This document shows positions 44,321 to 56,701 of a DNA stretch of 64,000 nt, piece after piece. The notes below the pieces were generated by a model, which saw only the letters and a program-made list of their open reading frames with translations, did no database searches and had not been told where the DNA came from. The position numbers and the translations under genes were made by a program. Position 1 is the stretch's first letter; the number at the start of each line of letters is the position of its first letter. This DNA is from Kappaphycus alvarezii (taxonomy: Eukaryota > Rhodophyta > Florideophyceae > Gigartinales > Solieriaceae), in the NCBI GenBank assembly GCA_002205965.3, contig NADL03000458.1, positions 310,001 through 374,000 of the forward strand, given 5' to 3'.

Positions 44321-47300
44321 GACTCTAAGCGGACCTTATTTCCGTTTGAAATTCATCCGCAGATTAATCTGTGACACTTCCGGTACTATTTATCAAAATT
44401 TTAATTTCTTTTCTCATTTTTCATACTATTAATAGATCTCATAAATAATTTTGAATGTTTTGGCTCCTTCTTTTGAGCCTGCATAACAAGACAAAGCCTT
44501 TTGTCATCATCAACGTATCCTCGAGGCTGCCGCATGGCAATTTTCCCTGAACACCAACTCCTGATTCAAGGTCTCAAGTTTCGCCAAACAGCCTCCCGGG
44601 AATAACGCCCTACACACGAGAATGACTTTGTCCCTCGGAAGCTCACAGCCTCTGATTCAACTGTATAGCTTTCGTTTAGGTGCGGGCCACTGATAGTGCA
44701 GGCTGTATAACAGTTCCCGCTGATTACAGTTGGTCTCCAGAAGCATTAACTCAATACAAATTTTAGCGGAGGTACTGTACGTGGAACTGCAAATTCTGAC
44801 TGGTTTAAATACCCTGAATTTGAACCGATAGGTGCACATTAGCAATCACAACTAGATTTAAAGTCCCTACATTAATCCCGTGTTGCAGCTAGGATTTTTT
44901 TTGCGAACAGATACCGTGAGTTATCGGTTTGATTTGCTGCTTAACAACTCTACTTGATACAAAAATTCTCTAGCTACCTTCTTCCGTGAGTGATCCATAA
45001 TTTTCCAGTGACAGATCATACAAAGGTAGAATTCGGTAACTAATCTGTTATATATTATACAGTAGAGATTTACACATAAGTTCTATATTACTTCTTCAAG
45101 CAAGAGTAATGTTCCTTTTTGACGTAGAGGGAAGTTTGTTACTCCATATTCTAGTAAATCCCAGAGTTGAGAAGCATTTTAGCTCCTACTTTAGGAAACA
45201 GCAGAGGTATTATTGGTGTCTTTGATATAGAACCTATCGAATATGCAGTAAAATACTAATTAAACCCCAAATTGAATCTGCAAAGCACAGACCAGAACCA
45301 ATATTGACATAATCATTGATGAATACCTGGTCACGGAGATGAAGTTAGATTCACTTTGTAAATGGAAGGAAGGGGCTACAAAATCGCTGATGCCTCCTTT
45401 TTGTCCTGAGGTCTAAGTCAGAGGTGCTTTATTTGTGCAATAGTGAAGCATTGAATGAAGTCCTTATAAGCTACTGCAAGTAGAAAACTGTACGCGTTAC
45501 TGCACTAAATTGACGCAACACAGGAGTACTTTATGTATGAAATGAGACGCAACATTTGATTTTAGCGCAATTATTGCGTAAAAATCAATAAAGTCAACAT
45601 TTTTAAAAATATTATCAAAAATCTTCAAAAGGTTATATTTCTCGATTTGATGTCGTGTTTGTTAACAGAACTTCGGAATGTTTGATTACGACTACTCCTA
45701 GCCTATTTTTCGATTCGTTTTTAGTACTCTTTTCCTACCTCTACTGAGCTATTATCCAGCGCTTCAACACCCAGAATTACCTCGTTTGTGAACTACCCCT
45801 TTGACGTGTACTTCATATTTCTAACAAAAGACCTGCTAATACTACTACCTTTGATGCAGTTTATCTCAAATTTTTTTCTTGTGCTTTAAAAGCACCCTTT
45901 CTATCCTTCCGGTCTTGTTCACAGTGAGGTCGACTGACTCAAGAACTTCACAGGCTTCTACTTATTCATCTTTCATTCTGGTTTCTCAGCCTGCTTCACT
46001 TTTTCTCCCAGGCGAAAATATAGTAATCAAATTCCTCTAACGGTGAAAACGCCTCTTCACGAAGTTACAAGAGATGTAATTATTAATATATTGGAGCTTA
46101 AAATGGAAAATGCAAAACACGAACAAAGTCTTATGTTAAAACAACGGGTGATATATTTCTGATCAAAGGAAAGTTGCCAACGGCACTTGTTTAGAAGGCG
46201 GAGGAGCTTCTAGGACAAACTAGATAATTTACTGATAGGAGAGTTCTGAAAATTTTACTGCACTCAACCAATAGTACAAGCGTATCTAAAATGTAAGAAT
46301 AAAAAACCCACAGCACTGTATTGTATTACTTTCAAAATATGTTCCTTTTGAATTGTTCTGATATATTAAGAAGCATTGGATTGAATCTAGATAAGCCATG
46401 ATCTAATATTCGACAAATTATCCATCTATTTTTATCAGATACGCCTGAACAATCAAAGTACCCCGATATGATCATTATTCTTCGCTAGTAAACTATCTGA
46501 CTCCGACAGCTAAAGACAATTTTGAGTAACTCAGTACAGACTTTAGTTTTCTGTGCTTTTAATTAGGTGAATATTTTATTTCATGATTAAATCTGTAATC
46601 GTGGCTTTTTCGGCAAATTGGGTGCTGAAATGATCTTTTATATTTTAAAACTGTATTTCGGAGTGTGAATCTACAGAATAAATATTTCATAAATTTCATA
46701 CACTTTCATGCATTGGTGACTTTCTATGGAACTAGCTCAAAAATAGGGTTTTCATTTGCTACTTGGTCTCTTGAATCATCATTTATCTTTCATAACTCTG
46801 AGAGGGACCTCCGTATGTCAAAAAGGCAAGAAGAGATAATTTCTACTGGATGCGAATAAACATATTAGCATCACTGCGGAGCCAGGGGCGTCATTTATTC
46901 TATGGTTTATTGCGCAGAGAGAAGAAAGTTTGGTTATTTCTAAAATTTTTGAACATCTTGTTGCATTTAATCAGGTTCAATAAAAGACAAATATCCGTGA
47001 TAATTCGGGCTTTCAATGGTACTCTGATGCCCTGGTGTTATTTTTTGCAGACTCCATGTGCCTTGCTAAGGTTGTCCGCTCTTTCCCTTCCCTTTACTTC
47101 TTTTGGAGCCTGTGCAGTGGTTAAACAAATTTCTTCCCAAAAAAAAACCTGATCTTTCGCACTGAAAAAACTTTCTAATCAAAAATTGTCCGCTGAGACT
47201 TCTGGTAATTTTAATCGATTCCCTGGACAGCCCTAATGTGCTTATTACTGTCTGAAAACTGTGTGCATTTCCATTGTTTATCTTAAACTGTTTATATCAC

Positions 47301-49099
47301 GACTCTCCTATAATCGTCGAACCCGGATAAGGTTGGAACAACGGATTCCTTACGATTTCCTTCCAACTTTCAAGAAGGCAGCGCAAGTAACAATCCCTAG
47401 CTACCTGCACTTTAATCGCGAGCTAATTGCAAAAAAAATCTAGGGCGGCAAACGGCCTCAAATTCTTGATGCCCACCTGCATTAAGTAACATTCTTCCAA
47501 CTTTTTACACTTTCAGTAATCCGAATACATCGTTTACGGCTATTTTTGGTCATGGAGGAGGGATTTATCTTTCTTGGGCTCTATCCCTTCGGATCCGCTA
47601 TTGACTGGGCCGCGAAACGATCCTGAACCAATACTCCTGGGGTACCTGATAGCTGAAATTGAGCTCATTAATAGTTCAAGGAGGGCCATGAACCGTTTGT
47701 CTGCGATTCTAGCAGTAATGGGGGAAAAAAGGGAAGAACTAAGGCTCGAAAAGTTGGAATGGATTTGAGAAGTGGGCGAGTAAATTATGCAACGCTCCAT
47801 AGTTTAGTAGTGCAACGAAGTATTCCCCATGCTTATTTTGACGGTAGGAACCGTTGGGTGATTGATGAGGTGATACCTGCGGCGGCAGGCACCAAAAAGT
47901 AAGCCATCATGATGCAGCCCAAGTTTTAGAGAATTGGACCTCCACATTCCATAGTCTCGCGCCGTAGTTACTCCTTGTACATTGGAGGAATGGATATTTG
48001 GTTGATATTGAAAGCCGCTCTCACAGGGGGTTGCTTCTCCTGTTGGATGACCTTTACGTTTTACTTGAAAACAATCACTTTTGTATTCATACTTATGTCT
48101 ACTTATACCAATACTTAAATTTTATCTGAGGATGTAATAACACTACTGCGGATTTGGCGGGCCCTGTGTTAAGAATTTCTCACTTAGCTGTCTTAACGGT
48201 ACACGAAGCTCTACCATCCGTCTCCTTCTAGTGAGAATAGGTAGGTTACAACTTTCTATCTCAGGCAAACTTCATGAATGCATATGAATCAGTATTCTTA
48301 CAACCCAGGGCTCCAATGCAAAGGCCATTCACGACTTCATTTTTGGTGGTTCCTGAGAGAGTATTTGCATGTGCAGTAATAATGAAACCCACAGTACGAG
48401 GAATTACTGTTGTATATTGGTAAGACAAGTATAGATGATTTCATGCGCCAAAATACAGCCTGCAAAATGGCATGTATCGTTTTTGATAGCACTAATTGAA
48501 ATCAGTTTCCATTAGAAAACAAACGTAATCACCGTTGATCTTCAAGTATGGATTGAACATCCCTTTGATGCTTCATCACATCTATGAAAACACTACTGAT
48601 ACCAAATTCCAATAGTAGTCATCTTTCGGACACGGATAGTTCTAGAAACAGAAAAGTGGAAACAAAGCCACGGCAATCCCTCGGTAAGAAGCCAACGAAG
48701 ACGTGTGCTGAAATCAAATTTCTGTTGGATATTCACTGATCCTATTTTTCCAGTGGTAATCGTCGATCTTGGTGCTCAAGAATTTTCCCTGGCTTACAGC
48801 GGTTTCGAACTCCTCAGAGGGAACTTCTCTTCGACATAGTATAGCTTCTTTGTTCTTTAGCCTATCGGCCAAGTGTTTGGATACTTTGGGGAAACTACGT
48901 GGATTCAGATCTATGTAGATATACGTAGAGTGTGGGAGGATTGGAAGTGGCCTGAGGGCCAGCGGTGACTTCTTCAAGAACCCAACGCGAGGGCTTGTTC
49001 TGTAGCGATGTCATAATATTTTGAATAATTTACGGGCTTATGATAGTAGAGAGTAGCGCACACTTCTTATAAGCCTTTGGAAATTTTCAATACTTCGAT
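44321..49099. other. 4.8 kb AT-rich DNA without a convincing gene
   Basis: Only short frames. Weak coding-like pieces: 46665-47152 (+), 47574-47768 (+, PEPILLGYLIAEIELINSSR then a coiled-coil-like tail) and 48714-48977 (-, LKNKEAILCRREVPSEEFET). None has a recognisable motif. Part may be the decayed RT-RNase H of DIRS-2, which should lie upstream of its recombinase, but I could not confirm it. Confidence 0.4.
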
Positions 49100-49119
49100 C
49101 TCATTATTCGTATCGACAT

Positions 49120-49836
49120 GGAGAAATCATTGATGAATAATAGTGCTGCAGAGAATCCATTCTTTCTTAGCAGTACCATCGTGTATTTTTTAGCCAAAGG
49201 TTACTCCGAGGGTTAAATCGGCGAAGTACAAGAGGTCGTTGAGAATCGGAACGGAGAGAGGCAATCAATTAGATTGAGCCTGAAGCCCGCGATAATTTTG
49301 ACTCTCTTAACAAGATTAGTTCAGATTCACAGGGAGAACGGGAAACACTTGTTGTACAACGTGAGGGTACGCTGAAAGAAATGAAAGAGCGTTAACTGTA
49401 AGTTTTGTGCGAAAACTGGATCTGGGAATCCGGTAATTTTACTCGGACTAATATGGTTAGATGAAATGTTCGCTTCTCGGAAGATTCGTTCCTATCTTTT
49501 TTCTTGCTTTCCTTCTTCTAGACCATAGGGTATGGATGACTTCTGCGTAACGCCTGCAGTGTTCTAGTCAGCTTTATACCTCTTCGAACTCGAGGAAGCT
49601 GGGGGGTCTTTGTTGCTGACCAACGTTACGGTCACTCCGATTTCAATCAACATCGCCACCGTACTGTGCAATAATCGTAATTAAGTTGTTATTAATCTTG
49701 CTTACCGCCAAATTCTCGCTTTGAAACCATATTTATCTACCTGGTCTCTCGATATGACGCTCTACGCCACTCGAATTGATCTGGAATCAAGTACTAGTGA
49801 CCTTTACCTGGAACTTATCTTTCTGCTAGCGCAAGA
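49120..49836 (+). pseudogene. DIRS-2 tyrosine recombinase, 5' part
   Basis: Compared with DIRS-1: LLRNACSVLVSF parallels FLRNATAVLVSY; EEAGGSLLLTNVTV parallels GEAGLSLLLSNISV; RYDALRHSN parallels RYDAIRRGN. The last codons before copia-2, GTYLSASAR, parallel GTKLSTSAR. Frames change at least three times, and two adjacent stops (TAG TGA) replace the Tyr-Trp of KYYW. The reading continues after copia-2 at 57145. Confidence 0.75.
49832..49836. repeat. Target site duplication of copia-2 (left), CAAGA
   Basis: CAAGA immediately before the TGTTAG start of the 5' LTR and again at 57140-57144 immediately after the 3' LTR. Five bases is the usual duplication for Ty1/copia elements. Confidence 0.88.
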
Positions 49837-50273
49837 TGTTAGTGTAATTAATCTCTTTCGCCTCTGCTGACATCTTACAGCTAGCAAAGAGGCTTACAGA
49901 CTTCTGTTATTGTAGTTTACTGTACAACCTAGAACTTGACCGTTACGATTTTGCACTGTACTGTGCTGTAAGCTTGAGCTGATCATCTTTAGATCAGCTC
50001 AAGTCGGTTTAGGTTTAGCGTCTCACCGTCGTCTACATGGCTTCTGGAAACTTTCTTCGATTGTCCGGAAGCACCAGTCGACTCCCCTTAAGGTCTATAT
50101 AAGCCCTGATATCCCTCTATGTTCTGTCTGAGTAAATTCCCTTACCACCTTCTCTCCCCTCAACTCTCTTTCTTGGTCCCTCACTGTTTCCCTCTCACAC
50201 TCTCTCCTTCACCCTATTTTTCTCGTTCCTTCCTTCTCTCTCTCCTTCGCTCCATCTCCTCCCCCCTCTATCA
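49837..50273 (+). repeat. copia-2 5' LTR
   Basis: Starts TGTTAGTGTA, ends CTCTATCA. Contains a TATA box (tctatataag at ~50094-50103) and a pyrimidine-rich 3' third. In the 3' LTR the TATA box reads caacataag, so the promoter has decayed there. Confidence 0.9.
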
Positions 50274-50287
50274 GGTTATGGGCCCAG
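50274..50287 (+). promoter_or_regulatory. copia-2 primer binding site (initiator tRNA-Met anticodon arm)
   Basis: GGTTATGGGCCCAG directly follows the 5' LTR. It is complementary to the anticodon stem-loop of eukaryotic initiator tRNA-Met (around CAU), not its 3' end. Known copia-type elements use this half-tRNA priming. Confidence 0.82.
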
Positions 50288-52491
50288 GCCGCTACTGCTG
50301 CTCAACGAATTACCTCTTCGGCCTCACTCTCTTCGTCACCGACCACCGAGGGGCTACCGTACACTCGTTGCAGGGGAAGAAGACACACTTCACGCACGCT
50401 AAATACAAAAAATCTGCTGTTGGTTAGAGTGTGATCTTTATCTCGTTTCTACATTATCTACTCAATTCTGTCTTGTGAGCTATATAACTTTTGTCATCTC
50501 TGCACTACCTACTTCGGTTGTATTTGCAGTCCGTTTTCATTCTACGTCTCTGCATCACAGAACACAGTTTATCTTGCAGCCCGACTTCTTCCCGTAGCTA
50601 CCTGTCTCGTCTCTGTTCTACATACCTAGGTTTGTTTCATGGCCCGTGGCTCGTTTCAGCAGTAAGTCCAAACACCAGACGATCCGGTCGTTCGCAAGCT
50701 CTTCTTCGACTCACAAGAATACCCCCGCCCCAAGTGTCGCTTCATCGGCGACTCAGCCATCGAGTCGGTCGGCGAGGGTGGTGACGCCCCTCCTACCGCT
50801 ACCACTCCAGACTTAATTGTTATCCCTCTTTCTCCTACTCCAAAGAAGGACTTCCTTCGACATATACTTGCCCTAGGAAATAAGAAGGCTGCTGCCGGAA
50901 ATTCGTGGAAGAAGCCCATAGAACTTCGCCCGAATCTGTAGTGCAATGCGCGGTGCGCAGTTCTTCTCGTCTAGGAACGGAATGCCGTCAGACAATGAGA
51001 AACACAACACACATACGAACACCTACAGGGTGTTCGCTGTCCCTCTTTCTTTTTAAGAACTCTGCGATGCAGTAGCACAGCTCGCGGACGGCGAGGAGAA
51101 ATGTAGTTGGAAGAGCGGGGGTAATTCCTTGGTCGGCTGGACGGTATACTTATCCTCCGGGTGATAAGGCCGGTCCGCGGTCCGCGGAATGCTAGAAATT
51201 TGTTATGGTTCGATTCCAAAGAATTGTAGACACTAGGGGTGTAATACTGGACAAAGAAGATGTAGTATTGGGTCAGCTATGCTGAATATCTCCTTTGGAG
51301 ATAAGGATGTTGTCACCAACGACAACCTTGAAGTTACTATTTGTATATAGACGCCAGAGGCCGGGGCGCCAAGTGTGAGTAAATATCACAAACAAACAAC
51401 AAAAGGGTTATTGTAATATTGGATAGAAAGGGGGACCCGGGCGGATAAACGTGGCTATAACCAAAGTTGCCGTTGGCAAGGTTTCTGCAAGGGCGGAAGT
51501 TGGGAGTCAAGTTCAGAGCCAACACCGGGGTGGCTGTTTAATCTGGGGCCCTAGTGGCCAGGTAGGTATAAATACTATTTAATTAGGTTAGAGTTATCTA
51601 CGACGGCGGGGTGAGTGAAGTTATGGTCAGCCAAGCTAGAGATAAGTAAATTCGACACTTGGCCCAATAGGTGCCTTTCACCTGCGAAAATATCAGGTCC
51701 AATTTGGGGGCCAAGTGGTCCAGATTGCAAGCACTCAAGCCCCATCGGGTGAGTATACAGTACCAGAAATAATATTCGGCGACAAAAGGAAATTGCCCTT
51801 ACTGTACAGTACAGTGCCTGCTAGTTAGCAGTGAATCAGATCAAAAAAAGATCACCGAAATCAGCTCTGCCGATGGCAGTACAGTGTGAGTGCCAATTGC
51901 ACTACAGAATCCCCTTCTTTTGTTATCTACTCGCATCAAGAAGGCCGACATAGGACGTCGGAACACCAAGCCTGCTGCTTCCGTCAAAGTTTTTTCTTTG
52001 ATTTCTTGGCCTCCGTCTCCCGCTCCTGCTCCTCATACTCCAGTTCAGCCGACTACGTCTCTAAGTACTCTTTCTCAGTATCCTCTGTCGCCTACAGCTC
52101 CCCTTCTTGCATCTGTTCCTCCACCTGCAAGGTTTCCGACTCCTCTCTCCGTCGAACCTATCTCTCCGGCTCCTCTTCCCCTCGCTCCTATTTCTCGATC
52201 TCCATTCCCTGTCCCGGCCTCCAAGCCGAAGAATTCCTTCCTTTTGCGATCTTTTCTAGCTATGGTTATCCGGACTAAAGCAGTCTGAGCAGCACAGAGA
52301 AGGTAAGAAGTGTCGTAACCGCGCCGCGAAGAGAACATTCATTACTCATTTTGTCTGCTGCAAGCGCCTGTTCCAGAAAAGGGACGACTGAGACAAACAC
52401 ATCAAGCGTAGAATTAAGTAAACTGCATCTGGGATCACTGTGCATCTTCGTTGCTCAATCACAGTTTCCAATCACTGTACTGCATTAAATC
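50288..52491 (+). other. copia-2 long leader with possible ORF remnants
   Basis: 2.2 kb between the primer site and Gag. One coding-like stretch is 50640-50942 (after ATG GCC CGT GGC: VVRKLFFDSQEYPRPKCRF, then PTPKKDFLRHILALGNKK). A second is 51886-52431, first Pro/Ser-rich (PTTSLSTLSQYPLSPTAP), then basic with a zinc-finger-like end (TFITHFVCCKRLFQKRDD*DKHIKR). Frames are interrupted; one stop sits where Trp would fit. No family recognised. Confidence 0.45.
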
Positions 52492-53283
52492 ATGGATTCC
52501 TCTGGAGTTCGTATCAACAGTCTCGAGAAGCTCCGCGATGACAATTTTCACACCTAGAAGTCCCGAATGCAGCTATTACTCTCATTAAGAGGAGTTGACA
52601 ACCACCTCACTGAGGACCCTCCAGAGAATTCTTCAGCAGCATAGTCCTTATGGAAGAAAGCAGATTATAAGGCACGCTCCTTTATCGGACTGGTGAATCT
52701 CTCTGATACACATCTCGAGCAGATACAACATGCCAACACCGCCAAAGTCATGTGGTCTCTCACTTGTGACATCTTTGAGAAACACACTCTTTTAAAAAAT
52801 TTAGCTTCAAGGCGTCGCTTTTACACTGCAACGATGAAAGAAAACGAGAAAATACTTCCGTTTGCAGCTATAATTCGTCATCTTGCAGCCACTCTTAAGG
52901 TAATGTCGGTCAAAGTCGAGAGTATTGAGATTTCCACGGCTTTTCTAATTGGACTCCCTCATGATGTTGACAGTTCCGTCTCCGAACTTGATGCTGCTCA
53001 CATTGATGACGAAAACTTTTCGTTCTAATTCGTCCAGAGTCGATACCATGAGGAGGAACAACGTCATGCTCAAAGTGATTATCATGCACTGAAATCCTCG
53101 GAGTCTGCAGCACTTTTAGTCAAAAAACGTCCAGAATTCAAGCAAGATCCATCTACAAAAACGTGCATACACTGCGGAAAACATCTTGACAGCAGTCGCT
53201 GTTTCGAAAAGTGCCCATATCTCGCTCTTGTCTGCCATCCTGCTGGAGCTCGTCTAGACAAGGCCCTTGTTGGCGGAAAGTGA
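52492..53283 (+). pseudogene. copia-2 Gag
   Basis: Begins MDSSGVRINSLEKLRDDNFH. TAG codons fall at two Trp-like positions (HT*KS, SAA*SLWKK). It continues LNLSDTHLEQIQHANTAKV-type UBN2 Gag sequence and a zinc-knuckle-like CIHCGKHLDSSRCFEKC (~53161-53211). A TAA at ~53026 and a TGA at ~53281 are further breaks. Confidence 0.8.
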
Positions 53284-53489
53284 CTTATAGCATCACAGAA
53301 AAGTTTTATTGACGAAGAAACCAAGGAAGTTGTATGTCTACTGAGCATCTCTGAAGATCCAAATTTGGCTCACTCGAATAATCCTCGTTACACTAAAACA
53401 GGATCTATTTCAGGTGGCAGTGGTATCGAGAGTTTCAGCTGTCTGGTCAATCACTCAGAACAGATGAATGTTGCACTGCAGAACATTTT

Positions 53490-53640
53490 CAAATCTATCT
53501 CACTTGCGGATGATTGTGTTACTGATTCGCGATGCACTTCGCATGTGACGCATAATCGCTCAGCCTTCTCTTCGTACAATCCCTCTTAATTCCTTTTAGC
53601 ACTGGATCTGGGACTGGCTCATTAGCGCCAGAAGGATCGA
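53490..53640 (+). pseudogene. copia-2 protease
   Basis: DDCVTDSRCTSHVTHNRSAF is the copia protease start; the catalytic triplet Asp-Ser-Gly reads Asp-Ser-Arg, so it is inactive. The remainder is short and frameshifted. Confidence 0.65.
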
Positions 53641-53829
53641 AGGATCCTTCAAAGGGTCAGGAGATGTAATTATAACTCTTCACCGGAATGGCGCGAGAGT
53701 CAGATGCATATCTTCGACGGCAGGTCAAGGCATCAACTCTCATTTCGATTGCAAGGGATTTTCTCTCGTCAGTGGTACAAACTTCTCTACTCCTGCCACC
53801 GGAACACTTTTTAAAGGTTTATATACACT

Positions 53830-54662
53830 GGATATGGCCCAGGAATCATCAATTCCTGCTGCTTCAGGGGTTTCTTTGCTTACTTCCCTTTCAATATGGC
53901 TCGAACGACTTGCACACGTCAATACCAGTGCTATTAAGTTAATTGTTAGAAATAAGGCCGTGCAGGGCATTAAGCTCAAAGACTCAAACGAGAATGAATC
54001 TTGCGTTCGTTGTATCCCCGGCAAGTAGTGTCGTGCCCCGATTCCTAAGACAATGCATGGTCGCTCTACAAAGCTCCCCTAGTTAATTCACTCAGATGTT
54101 TTGGGACCTGTTGAGACTCCTTCGCTTTGCGGGGCTAGGTTTTTTTGTATCATTTATTGACGACTACTCCAAATGGACGACCGTCTACACTTTGACGCAC
54201 AAGTCAAAAGTTCTGTAATGTTTCAAAAAGTACAAGGCACTCACAGAAAAACATACTGGTCTATCTCTAGGGGAACTTCACGTTCATGAATTTCATAGCA
54301 AAAATCACGCTCCGGAAGAAGACAATCTCCTCCTCAAAGCTTTGCGATCTGACAATGACGGGGTTTATCTATCTTCCGCTTTCAAGGATTTCCTCGACTC
54401 AGAAGTTATTCAACATCAGCTCACCGTATCAAACACTCCTCAGCAAAATGTTGTTGCTGAACGAATGAATCGTACACTTTTCAACCTGGTCCAATCGATT
54501 TTACATCATAAAAGTCTTCCCAAACACTTCTGGGCAGAGGCTCTCTACCGCTGTTTATCTTCTAAAAGCTCTACAGACATCTCTTCCAAATTTTTATTTG
54601 GAACGCGACAGTTCCAAATATATTGCATCTGTGAGTATTCGGATCACAATGTTGGTATTTAG
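53830..54662 (+). pseudogene. copia-2 integrase
   Basis: GAG-pre-integrase zinc region (SIWLERLAHVNTSAIKL, SCVRCIPGK; first His lost), then IHSDVLGPVETPSLCG with the first core Asp. Next are LRSDNDGVYLSSAFKDF (second Asp) and TPQQNVVAERMNRTLFNLVQ (catalytic Glu). At least three frames used. Confidence 0.8.
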
Positions 54663-54699
54663 TTCCTAGAAGAGACCTTAAAAGGCTGCATCGAGGTCA

Positions 54700-55900
54700 A
54701 GAGAGGCCTTTATGATGTGTCTATCCTTGAAAAGTAAAGGTTACAAGCCATGTGATATCGAGGCAGAGAAAACAGTTGTATCTCGAGAAGTAATATTCAA
54801 TCAGTCTGTAAATTCAGAATTTCAATGTACTGCAGAATATCTCGAAGAGTATTCCGAACAACACCATTTCCCAGTTGAAGACAAGTCCTCAGTGGGAAAC
54901 ATTTCCACAGAGTTCCCTGCAGCGCAAGATACTGAAGAGGTAGACGTGTCCCCGGAACACGGCAATCATTCTTCACTTCAGAATGACTCCTGCGCAGTCA
55001 TCCCCGTCGCTCCTCTAGAGTACCCAAGAAGCCAAATAGGTGGGGGTTTCCAGCCCGACAGAAAAATTTTCTCCTATTTCTGATACTGCATCGACCTCAG
55101 TCTGCATCCCTGCTTCGTACGAAGACCCTACTTCTCCCGCGAATATCGACTTCTTGATCCCTGAAATCAAGAAGGAAGAAGACTCCATTCGAGAAAATGG
55201 AACTCTCAAACTCGTCCCACGGAAACCAGGAATAAACATAATTCCTTGTCGCCACGTTTTCCTCGTGAAAACGGAAGTTGACCCGAAATTCCGCATTTTC
55301 GCAAAGGGATTTAGGCAGGTCCCTAGAGTGGAGTACAACAACGCGTATGCTGCCGTGGTTTCTCTGTAAGTTTTCCACATTTTTTTTGTTTAATAAATCT
55401 TCTCGACCACTAATGTGGATCAGAAGGACGTTGTGACCACAGTACTTAACGAGTATTTGGGGGAGGAGATACATAAGGAAGTTCCATCCTGTTTTCGTGA
55501 TGCAAACAACCCTGACTAAGTTTGAGTACTTTTATTAGCCTTGTACGGACTGAACCAGGCCCCACGTTAATGATATGCCAAAATATATGAGTTTTTAACC
55601 TCGAATCTTCGATTCGAAAGAAACCCACATGAGCCATTCCTTTATGTGTCTAGGCATGGTAACTCAGTTTCAATAACTGTGCTGTACGTCGATTATATCT
55701 TTATTGCAGGATCAAATAGAGCTGGATTGGAAAGAATCATAACTGAGTTGAAGAGCCGCTTTAAGATGAATAATCTTGGCCCTGTCAAAGAGTTTCTGGG
55801 AACATTAGTTGTCTGTCAGCATCCAAAAAGGACATTGCACTTTTTTCATGCATCTTATACGGTGAAGTAACCCGAAAGGTTCAAAATTAGTGACTCAAAG
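54700..55900 (+). pseudogene. copia-2 reverse transcriptase
   Basis: Linker from 54712, then NGTLKLVPRKPGINIIPCRH, FRIFAKGFRQVPRVEYNNAY, ALYGLNQAPR and LYVDYIFIAGSN (55682-55717). The catalytic YVDD box reads YVDY, removing the second Asp. The end matches KSRFKMNNLGPVKEFLG. Multiple stops. Confidence 0.8.
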
Positions 55901-55959
55901 CCCGTAGACATCTCTATGGTCTTTCAGATGGCGACAAAACCGAGGAAAAGGACAGTGAA

Positions 55960-56640
55960 CTTCATTCCCCGGCACTGTATCGCTCCGTAATTGGAAGTCT
56001 CATGTATTTAATGACATGTACTCGTCCAGACATTTTTTTTCCGTTGGAAAACTTTCGCAGCACTGCGGAAGGCCTGGGTCAAGTTACTGGAAAGCATTGA
56101 AGCGATTTTATCGCTGCCCCAAGGGAACCATGAATCTTGGTATTTGTTACGGAACCTCTTCCAATGCTAGAATTATCGGTGACAGCGACTCCGATTGGGC
56201 AGGCTGTCGCTCAACTCTCAAATTAACCGAACTTTTTGTCTTCAGGATGTCCGGAGGGCCTATCTCATGGCGCTGTGTCGCCATGTCTTCCTGTGGAGTA
56301 GAATATATTTCGCTCTACACTGCTTCTAAGTAAGCCATTTGGCTTTCCAATCTCCTCTGCGAGATAATGGGTGGAAAACATCCCACACCGATATGAATCA
56401 TCACCGAAAACTCAGGATCGATTAGCTCTGCCAAGAAACAGTCCATCAACGAGCGAAACAAGCATGTTGATATTCGGTACCACTTCGTTCGTGAGACATT
56501 AGCAGGAAAGCAGATCCGGATATCTCATTTCCGAACCGAAGATCAAGTTTCCGATATTCTGACAAAGCCTTTGCTTTGAGTCAAGTTTGTGAAGTTTCGA
56601 CGTGAGTTGGGGATCGTTCGTACTATCTTTCCCAATTAAT
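55960..56640 (+). pseudogene. copia-2 RNase H
   Basis: WKALKRFYRCPKGTMNLGIC, then GDSDSDWAGCRSTLKLT, SSCGVEYISLYTASK, SINERNKHVDIRYHFVRE and VSDILTKPL: the standard copia RNase H and C-terminal order. Stops occur after TASK and in the C-terminal tail. Confidence 0.8.
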
Positions 56641-56685
56641 TTTGTATTGTTTCATCAGATTGAGGAGGCGCCATTGTGATCAGTT

Positions 56686-56701
56686 CTAGTTTGAAGGGGC
56701 G
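56686..56701 (+). promoter_or_regulatory. copia-2 polypurine tract
   Basis: gtttgaaggggcg immediately precedes the 3' LTR, marking the plus-strand primer site. Confidence 0.7.

Noticed and set aside
37472-44325. Target site duplication for copia-1
   Set aside because: CAGTA on the left has no match after 44320; the 3' end is eroded.
48020-48090. RT-like LLLDDLYVLL on the + strand
   Set aside because: No other RT motif at the right distance; a two-Asp match alone is not enough.
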